Assembly: GCA_023433655.1 (NCBI GenBank)
Contig: JAEYUE010000037.1
Span: 1 to 5,106 of the forward strand
Length of the DNA stretch: 5,106 nucleotides
Direction of reading: 5' to 3'
DNA from: Pseudomonadota bacterium
GTDB taxonomy: Bacteria; Pseudomonadota; Alphaproteobacteria; Caulobacterales; Caulobacteraceae
Shown: piece after piece, positions 1 through 5,106 of the stretch
Numbering within the stretch: position 1 is the first letter of the stretch
Layout of the letters: each line of letters starts with the position of its first letter
Notes under the pieces: model-generated
What the model was told of the DNA's origin: nothing
What the model saw: only the letters and a program-made list of their open reading frames with translations
Databases searched by the model: none
Position numbers and translations under genes: made by a program

Positions 1-89
1 GAGCGCGGCCGCACAAGGGCGACGGGACGCTCCGGGGACCGCTCACGGACCAGGTCCAGGGGAAGCTGGTACGTGCGCAATTCACGTAA
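1..89 (+). CDS. C-terminal end of an unidentified protein (partial, runs in from the left edge)
   Basis: Reading from base 3, a frame stays open for 28 codons to a TAA at 87-89. The peptide ends ...LTDQVQGKLVRAQFT and has a balanced composition. About 24 of its 28 codons end in G or C, as in the genes downstream. The two other forward frames are also open here (to 121-123 and 131-133). One of them reads as an Arg/Ser-rich peptide typical of an out-of-frame shadow in GC-rich DNA, and the other has a lower G/C share at third positions. I do not recognise the family from so short a tail, and no function is offered. Coding status is an inference from codon bias only. Confidence 0.45.
   Translation, partial: ARPHKGDGTLRGPLTDQVQGKLVRAQFT
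70..88 (+). repeat. Short inverted repeat over the stop codon of the upstream gene
   Basis: TACGTG (70-75) and CACGTA (83-88) are perfect inverted repeats of 6 bp around a 7-base loop, overlapping the TAA at 87-89. No T-run follows. It may be a weak 3'-end hairpin or chance; the dyad itself is seen directly. Confidence 0.25.
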
Positions 90-170
90 CCCCCTGCAAA
101 TTGTTAACCCAGACCGGCGTTAGCAGCGCATAACGGTTAGACCACGGGGTCCGCCGGAGCGCGCGATATG

Positions 171-188
171 GGGTCATCGCGCCGTCAT
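171..188 (+). promoter_or_regulatory. Candidate PhoB box (two GTCAT direct repeats, 11-bp period)
   Basis: GGGTCAT (171-177) and CCGTCAT (182-188) are two 7-mers separated by 4 bases (CGCG), so the GTCAT cores repeat with an exact 11-bp period. This is the layout of a PHO box, whose known consensus is two CTGTCAT-like 7-mers with a 4-base spacer. The spacer here is GC rather than AT, and the first two bases of each repeat deviate. It lies 88 bases upstream of the M16 peptidase start and about 32 bases upstream of the proposed -35, which is further than PhoB normally binds. Another CCGTCAT occurs at 250-256 without a partner. Confidence 0.25.
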
Positions 189-220
189 GTAAAGCGGTTT
201 TTTCGTGACGCAGCCGTAAC

Positions 221-248
221 TTGAACCCGGTTCGGCGGCGCGTATCGT
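221..248 (+). promoter_or_regulatory. Candidate sigma-70-type promoter for the M16 peptidase gene
   Basis: TTGAAC (221-226) and TATCGT (243-248) each match 4 of 6 consensus bases and are separated by 16 bases. A start of transcription near 255 would give a leader of about 20 bases. This is the best match I see in the 186-base gap, but such partial matches also arise by chance. Confidence 0.3.
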
Positions 249-275
249 CCCGTCATCGCTGATGGGGGACTTGTC

Positions 276-3074
276 ATGCGCCGCACCGCCTTCGCCGCCG
301 TTCTTGCCCTGGCTCTTGCGGCGGGGGCCCCAGCCGTCGGCCAGGTCGCCGGCCCTGTCCCCGCGGCCCAGCTGGCGCGCAGCGTCGACATTCCCTTCGA
401 GGAGTTCACCCTCGACAACGGCCTGCGCGTCGTCGTCCACACCGACCGCAAGGCGCCCGTCGTGGCCCTCCACGCCTGGTACAATGTCGGCGCAAAGGAC
501 GAGCCCGAGGGGCAGACGGGCTTCGCCCACCTCTTCGAACACATCGGCCTGTTCAATCCGACCGAGAACCTGCCCGGCGGCCTGATGGAGCCGCTCAGGG
601 CCATGGGCGCCACCGACTGGAACGGCACCACCTGGTTCGACCGCACCAACTTCTTCCAGACCGTGCCGACCTCGGCTCTGGACCAGGCGCTCTACATGGA
701 GAGCGACCGCATGGGCCATCTGCTGGGGGCCCTGAACCAGGAGCGGCTCGATAACCAGCGCGGCGTGGTCCAGAACGAGAAGCGTCAGGGCGACAATCAG
801 CCGTACGGCCTCGTCTACTACGCCCAGCTGGAGGCGCTCTTCCCGCCCGGCCATCCCTATCGCCACTCGACCATCGGCTCGATGGCCGACCTCGACGCCG
901 CCAGCCTCGAGGACCTCCGCCAGTGGCACCGCGACAACTACGGCCCCAACAACGCCGTCCTGGTGCTGGCCGGCGACATCGACGCGGCCACCGCGCGCCG
1001 CAAGGTGCAGCAGTATTTCGGCCACATCCCCCGCGGCGCCCAGAACGAGCCGGCGCAGGCCGATATCCCGACGCTGGCGGAGCGGACCGAGATCCGGATG
1101 AACGACCGGGTGCCCAACACCCGCCTGTATCGCAGCTGGGTCGTTCCAGGCCTGCTTGCCGACGAGGCCGCCGATCTTCAGGTCGCCGCCGCCGTCCTCG
1201 GCGGGCTGGCCAGCTCGCGCCTCGACAATGAACTGGTCCGTGGCGACGAGACGGCGACCGCCGTCACCACAGGCTACCAGCCCTTCCACCGCCTCGGCAT
1301 GTTCACCGTCACCGTCGACGTGAAGCCGGGGCAGGACGCGGACGCGGTGTCCCGACGTCTCGACCAGCTGATCGCCGACTACATCGCCGGCGGCCCCACG
1401 GCCGACGAGATCACCCGCACTGTGACCAGCAGCCTGTCCGGCCGCATCCAGGCGCTGGAGCCGGTCGGCGGCTTCGGGGGCAAGGCGGTGGTGCTGGCCG
1501 AGGGCGAACTCTACGCCGACGACCCCGGCTTCTACCGCAAGCAGCTTGCCGATCTGGGCGCCGTCACCCCGGCCTCGGTCAAGGCGGTGATGGACCGCTG
1601 GCTGACCCGCCCGGTGCTGGCCACCCGCGTCGACCCCGGTGAGCGCGAGCCCTATGTCGAGGCCGCCGACAGCCGGCCTGCGCCGCCGCCTTCCGAGCCC
1701 CTGCCGTTCACGCCGCGCGAGCCGATGCCGGCGGTCGGACCGATGAAGGCGCTGGACTTCCCGGCGGTCGAGCGCGCCCGCCTGTCCAATGGCATGGAGG
1801 TTGTCTACGCCCGCTCGACCACGGTGCCGACGACCCGCGTCGCGGTCGAGTTCAACGCGGGCGTCGCCGCCGATCCGGCGGGCGCGCCGGGCGCCCAATT
1901 GATGATGCTGGCCCTCCTGACCGAGGGTACGACCAGCAAGACAGCGGTCCAGATCGCCGAGGAGGCCGAACGGCTGGGCGCCAGCGTCGGCGGCTTCGCC
2001 AACGTCGACCGCACCGTTGTCGGACTGACCGCGGTCACGGCCAATCTCGAGCCGTCGCTGGACCTGCTGGCCGATGTCATCCGCAATCCCGCCTTCCGGC
2101 CCGCCGATCTCGAGCGTCGCCGCAACCAGCAACTGGCCGCCATCGCCCAGGAGCAGAGCTCGCCGAACGGCATGGGCGGCCGCGTCCTGCCGGTGGTGCT
2201 CTACGGCCCCGATCACCCCTATGGCCGCGCCTGGTCGGGCCTCGGCTCGGCGGAGGCGGTGCGCGACCTCGACCGCGACGACCTCATCGCCTTGCACCAG
2301 ACCTGGATCCGGCCCGACAACGCCCAGCTGTTCATCGTCTCGGACCGGCCGCTGGCCGAACTGACGCCCCTGCTCGAGGCTCGCTTCGGGGCCTGGGCCG
2401 CGCCCGGGGTCGCCAGGGGCGCCAAGGCGTTCGACGCCCCCGTGCCGGCCGCCCGCCCTCGGGTGGTGCTCGTCGACCGCCCGCAGTCCCCGCAGTCCCT
2501 GATCCTTGGCGGTCTTGTGCTGCCAGTCACCGGCCGGGACGACCTCGTCACCCTCAACGCAGCCAACGAGGTCATCGGCAACGGCTTCCTGTCGCGCATC
2601 AACCAGGACATCCGCGAGACCCGCGGCTGGTCCTACGGCCTGTTCGGCCGGATCAACGCCCTCGAGCACCAGACGCCCTACGTCGTCCAGGCCCCCGTGC
2701 AATCCGACCGCACCGGCGAATCCATCGCCGTGCTGATCGAACAGTACCGCGCCTTCCTCGGCGAACGAGGCGTCACTGCGGCCGAGCGCGACCGGACCGT
2801 CAACGGCAATGTTCGCCAGTTGCCGGGCAGCTTCGAGAGTTCGGCCAATGTGCTCAACGCCCTGCGCAGCAACGCCCTCTATGACCGCCCCGACGACTAC
2901 TGGGAGACACTGGCGCCGCGCTACGAAGCCATGACCGCCGCCGAAATGGACGCCGAGGCCCGCCGGGTGCTGGGCGCGGCGGACATGGTCTGGGTCGTGG
3001 TCGGCGACGCCTCCGTGGTCCGGCCGCAGCTGGAAGCCCTGGGCCTGGAGGTCGAGGTCCGGCCGGCGCAATAG
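276..3074 (+). CDS. Secreted M16 family zinc metallopeptidase (PqqL-like, two-domain-pair form)
   Basis: This 932-residue protein begins with a signal peptide (MRRT, then a hydrophobic Ala/Leu stretch to about residue 20, possible cleavage after A18-P-A20), so it should act in the periplasm. The inverted zinc motif HxxEH is intact as HLFEH at 85-89 (zinc ligands H85 and H89, catalytic E88), with the third ligand E168 in VVQNEKRQ 80 residues on. The conserved NGTTWFDRTNFFQTVP block lies at 116-131. A Pro-rich linker (about 466-490) joins the second half, which lacks HxxEH as expected. That half carries the substrate-binding Arg/Tyr pair R780 and Y787 in RETRGWSYG, spaced seven apart as in insulin-degrading enzyme. 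The length matches full-length bacterial M16 proteins of about 930 residues. ATG 276 is preceded by GGGGGA (264-269) at good spacing and starts the signal peptide. The natural substrate is unknown; peptide degradation is inferred from the family. Confidence 0.95.
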   Translation: MRRTAFAAVLALALAAGAPAVGQVAGPVPAAQLARSVDIPFEEFTLDNGLRVVVHTDRKAPVVALHAWYNVGAKDEPEGQTGFAHLFEHIGLFNPTENLPGGLMEPLRAMGATDWNGTTWFDRTNFFQTVPTSALDQALYMESDRMGHLLGALNQERLDNQRGVVQNEKRQGDNQPYGLVYYAQLEALFPPGHPYRHSTIGSMADLDAASLEDLRQWHRDNYGPNNAVLVLAGDIDAATARRKVQQYFGHIPRGAQNEPAQADIPTLAERTEIRMNDRVPNTRLYRSWVVPGLLADEAADLQVAAAVLGGLASSRLDNELVRGDETATAVTTGYQPFHRLGMFTVTVDVKPGQDADAVSRRLDQLIADYIAGGPTADEITRTVTSSLSGRIQALEPVGGFGGKAVVLAEGELYADDPGFYRKQLADLGAVTPASVKAVMDRWLTRPVLATRVDPGEREPYVEAADSRPAPPPSEPLPFTPREPMPAVGPMKALDFPAVERARLSNGMEVVYARSTTVPTTRVAVEFNAGVAADPAGAPGAQLMMLALLTEGTTSKTAVQIAEEAERLGASVGGFANVDRTVVGLTAVTANLEPSLDLLADVIRNPAFRPADLERRRNQQLAAIAQEQSSPNGMGGRVLPVVLYGPDHPYGRAWSGLGSAEAVRDLDRDDLIALHQTWIRPDNAQLFIVSDRPLAELTPLLEARFGAWAAPGVARGAKAFDAPVPAARPRVVLVDRPQSPQSLILGGLVLPVTGRDDLVTLNAANEVIGNGFLSRINQDIRETRGWSYGLFGRINALEHQTPYVVQAPVQSDRTGESIAVLIEQYRAFLGERGVTAAERDRTVNGNVRQLPGSFESSANVLNALRSNALYDRPDDYWETLAPRYEAMTAAEMDAEARRVLGAADMVWVVVGDASVVRPQLEALGLEVEVRPAQ

Positions 3075-3082
3075 CCGGCCGG
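3059..3082 (+). terminator. Strong hairpin overlapping the M16 stop codon, no U-tract
   Basis: CCGGCCGGC (3059-3067) and GCCGGCCGG (3074-3082) form a perfect 9-bp all-GC stem with loop GCAATA; the TAG stop at 3072-3074 sits in the loop and first paired base. No T-run follows, so it is not a classical intrinsic terminator. It could protect the 3' end, pause polymerase or assist Rho-dependent termination. It supports treating the peptidase gene and phnC as separate units but does not prove it. Confidence 0.4.
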
Positions 3083-3095
3083 CCAGCCGCCACGC

Positions 3096-3125
3096 TGGAC
3101 GAAATTGCCGCGGACGTGCCATTAA
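3096..3125 (+). promoter_or_regulatory. Weak candidate promoter for the phnCDE operon
   Basis: TGGACG (3096-3101) resembles the alphaproteobacterial -35 TTGACG. CATTAA (3120-3125), preceded by TG at 3117-3118, could be a poor extended -10 after an 18-base spacer. These bases include the most AT-rich part of the 114-base gap before phnC. The match is partial and the call rests mainly on the gap needing a promoter if the hairpin at 3059-3082 ends upstream transcription. Confidence 0.2.
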
Positions 3126-3134
3126 GACTTGCCC

Positions 3135-3155
3135 CATGGGCCCGTTCGGGCCATG
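3135..3155 (+). repeat. Hairpin-forming inverted repeat in the phnC leader
   Basis: CATGGGCCC (3135-3143) pairs with GGGCCATG (3148-3155): eight base pairs with a single bulged G (3138) and a GTTC tetraloop (3144-3147). It lies 33 bases upstream of the favoured phnC start and buries the alternative in-frame ATG at 3153 in its 3' arm. No T-run follows. It may affect leader stability or translation; the role is speculative. Confidence 0.4.
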
Positions 3156-3188
3156 CGGCGCGCCCCTGCAACCGCCGACAGTCTGTCC

Positions 3189-3986
3189 ATGACCGCATCA
3201 GCCGCCGCCGTCGCGTCCGTTCGTGACGTGTCCAAGACCTTCGGCGCCCGCAAGGCGCTGAACGGCGTCTCCGTCGAGGTCGGAGCGGGCGAGATGGTCG
3301 CCCTGATTGGCCCCTCGGGCTCGGGCAAGTCGACCCTGCTGCGCTCGATCACCGGCCTGCAGACCATCGATCCGGGCAAGGGCGTCATCGAGGTCTTCGG
3401 CGAGACGGTGCAGAAGAACGGCCGCATCACCGGCCAGGTCCGCGCCGCCCGCCAGAAGCTCGGCATGATCTTCCAGCAGTTCAACCTGGTCGGCCGGCTG
3501 TCGCTGTTCTCCAACGTCATGCTGGGGGCGCTGGGTCGCATCCCGGGCTGGCAGGGCGTTCTCGGCGTCTGGCCGGCGGCCGACAAGAGGAAGGCCATGG
3601 AGGCGCTGCACCGCGTCGGCGTGGCCGAGTACGCGGCCCAGCGCGCCAACACCCTGTCCGGCGGCCAGCAACAGCGGGGCGCCATCGCCCGCGCCCTGGT
3701 GCAGGGCGCCCGCGCCATTCTCGCCGACGAGCCGGTCGCCTCGCTCGACCCCGTTTCGGCCCGCAAGGTCATGGAGCTGCTGGTCGAGCTGAACCAGCGC
3801 GACGGCCTAGGCGTCATCGTCACCCTGCACCAGGTCGACTACGCCCTGCGCTACTGCGACCGGGTCATCGCCCTGAAGGCGGGCGAGGTCGTCTATGACG
3901 GCCCGTCGACCGGACTCGACACCCGACAGCTGATCGGCATCTACGGTCCGGAGTTCGAGGACGCCTTCTGGGAAACCAAGGCATGA
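3189..3986 (+). CDS. phnC: Phosphonate-type ABC transporter ATP-binding protein PhnC
   Basis: This 265-residue cytoplasmic ATPase would power import through the PhnE permease. All ABC motifs are present: Walker A GPSGSGKST (41-49), Q-loop Q96 in MIFQQFNL, signature LSGGQQQR (156-163), Walker B ILADEP (177-182, D180 and E181), D-loop SLDP (185-188) and switch H214 in VTLHQVDYA. The stretches FNLVGRLSLFSNV, the following insert with PGWQ...W, ADEPVASLDP and LHQVDYALRYCDRVI are characteristic of PhnC rather than of other ABC ATPases. ATG 3189 gives the usual family length, with the first beta strand starting near residue 9, but it has no clear ribosome binding site. In-frame alternatives are ATG 3153 and TTG 3129, which add 12 and 20 residues of unconserved appearance. 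The gene ends in an ATGA overlap with phnD, implying translational coupling. Phosphonate, phosphite and related P compounds are all possible substrates. Confidence 0.93.
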   Translation: MTASAAAVASVRDVSKTFGARKALNGVSVEVGAGEMVALIGPSGSGKSTLLRSITGLQTIDPGKGVIEVFGETVQKNGRITGQVRAARQKLGMIFQQFNLVGRLSLFSNVMLGALGRIPGWQGVLGVWPAADKRKAMEALHRVGVAEYAAQRANTLSGGQQQRGAIARALVQGARAILADEPVASLDPVSARKVMELLVELNQRDGLGVIVTLHQVDYALRYCDRVIALKAGEVVYDGPSTGLDTRQLIGIYGPEFEDAFWETKA

Positions 3987-4987
3987 GGCTGCCGGGCGCC
4001 GTCCGCACCCTCGGGGCGGGCCTGCTCGCCGCCGTCGCGCTCGGCCTCGCCGGCTGCGACAGGGGAGACGGCCTCGCGCCTGTCGATGCGCCGGAGCAGA
4101 TCACCTTCTCCATCCTCTCGGCCCAGGGGCAGGCCTCGGCGGCCCCGCTGTGGCAGCCTTTGCTCGACGACATGGCCGGGGCGGTCGGCGTGCCGGTCGA
4201 GCCGCACTTCGCCTCGGACTATTCGACCCTGATCGAGGACATGCGACAGGGCCGGACCCAGGCGGGCTGGTTCTCGGCCCAGCCGGCCATCGAGGCCATG
4301 GAGACCGCCGACGCCGAGATCATCGCGCGCACCGTGGCGCTGGACGGCGGCGACAGCTACCGGGCGACCCTGATCGTCAAGCGGGGCGGGGGCGTCACCC
4401 TCGACAACGTCCTTGAGTGCGGAGGCCGGCTGGGCTTCGGCCTCGGCGATCCGCAATCGACCTCGGGCACGCTGGCCCCCATGACCTTCCTGTTCAATCC
4501 GCGCGACATCGAGCCGGAGGAGTGTTTCCGCAGCGTCCGCCGCGGCAATCACGAGACCAACGCGATGGCAGTGGCCGCTGGTGTCCTCGATGTCGCCACC
4601 TCGAACAGCGTCACCCTGACCGAACTCCGCCGCCGCAACCCGGCTGTGGCCGACCAGATCGAGGAGATCTGGCGCTCGCCGCCGATCCCGGAGGGCGGCA
4701 TCCTGATCCGTGAGGATCTCGACCCGGCCCTGAAGGAGAAGATCCGCAGCTTCTTCCTGACCTATGGCCAGGGCAAGGGCGCCGACGCCGAGCGCCAGCG
4801 CCGCGTGCTGGCCGCCCTGAACTACTCCCGCTTCAGCGCCGCCGATGACAACTATCTCGATCCGGTGCGCGAGCTCATGGCCGACCAGGCCCTGGCCGCC
4901 GCCCGCGCCGAGGGCGACACGGCGGCCGTGGCCGAGGCCCGGCGCGAGCTGCAGCGCCTCCGGGCCCGTCGCGAGGTCCAGCCGTGA
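3983..4987 (+). CDS. phnD: Phosphonate-type ABC transporter substrate-binding lipoprotein PhnD
   Basis: This 334-residue protein captures the substrate in the periplasm and delivers it to the permease. A short n-region and hydrophobic stretch end in the lipobox LAGC, with the lipidated Cys at residue 25. The next residue is Asp, which in enterobacteria keeps lipoproteins in the inner membrane. PhnD-family hallmarks follow: TFSILSAQ (41-48), GWFSAQPAIEA (95-105), the ligand-loop motif DPQSTSGTLAP (156-166), HETNAMAVAAGVLDVATSNS (190-209) and the WRSPPIPEG strand (230-238). FSAADDNYLDPVREL (284-298) leads into a charged Ala/Arg-rich C-terminal helix. ATG 3983 overlaps the phnC stop and has GGGAA (3970-3974) upstream at proper spacing. 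The family binds phosphonates, phosphite, hypophosphite or similar oxyanions, and I cannot assign which from the sequence. Confidence 0.92.
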   Translation: MRLPGAVRTLGAGLLAAVALGLAGCDRGDGLAPVDAPEQITFSILSAQGQASAAPLWQPLLDDMAGAVGVPVEPHFASDYSTLIEDMRQGRTQAGWFSAQPAIEAMETADAEIIARTVALDGGDSYRATLIVKRGGGVTLDNVLECGGRLGFGLGDPQSTSGTLAPMTFLFNPRDIEPEECFRSVRRGNHETNAMAVAAGVLDVATSNSVTLTELRRRNPAVADQIEEIWRSPPIPEGGILIREDLDPALKEKIRSFFLTYGQGKGADAERQRRVLAALNYSRFSAADDNYLDPVRELMADQALAAARAEGDTAAVAEARRELQRLRARREVQP

Positions 4988-5106
4988 GCCGATCCGCCCC
5001 CACCATGCATCCATCCCTTCGCAGGGGCGCCGAAGGCGGCCCGGGTAGCCAAGCCATGAACCGCCTCCGTCTCCTCTTCGCCGCCTGCCTTGCGCTCGCC
5101 GTCGTG
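4984..5106 (+). CDS. phnE: Probable PhnE permease, N-terminal fragment (cut by the right edge)
   Basis: A frame is open from GTG 4984 to the window end (41 codons). The GTG overlaps the phnD stop as GTGA, mirroring the phnC/phnD junction, and has a good Shine-Dalgarno GAGGT (4973-4977) six bases upstream. In-frame ATGs also occur at 5005 and 5056. The visible part ends in MNRLRLLFAACLALAVV, a basic cap and hydrophobic segment that would be the first membrane helix of a permease or a signal peptide. The 23 codons after the GTG have fewer G/C third positions (about 70%) than those after 5056 and are Gly/Arg/Ser-rich. The true start may therefore be 5056, leaving a 68-base spacer. The phnE name rests on the usual C-D-E gene order; too little protein is present to confirm it by motif. 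Confidence 0.6.
   Translation, partial: MSRSAPTMHPSLRRGAEGGPGSQAMNRLRLLFAACLALAVV
5016..5036 (+). repeat. Inverted repeat near the start of the third transporter gene
   Basis: CCTTCG (5016-5021) and CGAAGG (5031-5036) form a 6-bp stem with a 9-base GC-rich loop. If translation starts at 5056, this lies in the spacer between phnD and the next gene; if it starts at GTG 4984, it is inside the coding region. Its role is unknown. Confidence 0.3.

Noticed and set aside
104..108. TTAAC, considered as a CtrA binding site
   Set aside because: The full CtrA site needs a second TTAA seven bases away; 93-96 is CCTG, so only a half-site is present.
198..203. A run of six T after GCGG, considered as an intrinsic terminator for the left-edge gene
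   Set aside because: The only nearby stems are CCG/CGG (3 bp) and GCGCGA/TCGCGC (161-166 with 177-182), which ends 15 bases before the T-run; neither gives a proper stem directly before it.
174..3137. A 987-codon open frame on the minus strand, longer than the M16 gene it opposes
   Set aside because: Its product is a low-complexity Gly/Arg/Ala/Asp/His-rich string with no recognisable domain, while the plus strand encodes an intact M16 enzyme with all key residues. Long antisense frames without stops are expected opposite GC-rich genes.
3177..3187. GACAG-T-CTGTC dyad just before the phnC start, considered as an operator
   Set aside because: It is only 5 bp per arm with a single-base centre; this is expected by chance and there is no second copy nearby.
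3183..3200. CTGTCCA followed by CGCATCA at 11-bp spacing, considered as a PHO box at phnC
   Set aside because: The second repeat does not match GTCAT, and the site spans the favoured start codon, an unlikely place for an activator site.
3941..5014. A 357-codon open frame on the minus strand opposite phnD
   Set aside because: It has the same shadow composition and no motif, and phnD on the other strand is complete and conserved.

Overview
The window is GC-rich DNA (roughly 70% G+C, third codon positions almost all G or C). Codon usage, protein sequences and gene content suggest an alphaproteobacterium, plausibly of the Caulobacterales (Brevundimonas/Caulobacter type). That placement is inference from style; no taxonomic marker gene is present. 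All supported genes are on the + strand.

Layout: (1) 1-89, the probable last codons of an unidentified gene entering from the left. (2) 90-275, an intergenic region with a candidate promoter and a pair of GTCAT repeats 11 bp apart that resemble a PhoB box. (3) 276-3074, a complete gene for a secreted, two-halved M16 family zinc metallopeptidase (PqqL-like, 932 residues), followed by a strong hairpin built over its stop codon. (4) 3075-3188, a 114-base gap with a weak candidate promoter and a second hairpin. (5) 3189-3986 phnC, 3983-4987 phnD and 4984-5106 (cut by the window edge) the probable phnE. The last three are joined by 4-base stop/start overlaps (ATGA and GTGA).

How they work together: PhnD is a membrane-tethered periplasmic binding lipoprotein, PhnC is the cytoplasmic ATPase and the third gene should be the permease. 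Together they would form an ABC importer for phosphonate or a related reduced or organic phosphorus compound. No phosphonate-degrading gene (C-P lyase, phosphonatase) is visible, so the substrate cannot be fixed from this window. The M16 peptidase has no obvious functional link to the transporter and is probably a separate transcription unit, although the PHO-box-like repeats lie in front of it.

This is mostly an ordinary chromosomal region. I found no convincing new system, mobile element, RNA gene or CRISPR array. The points worth a second look are regulatory (PHO-like repeats, leader hairpin), a small insertion beside the M16 zinc motif, the Asp+2 lipoprotein form of PhnD, and uncertain starts of phnC and phnE.
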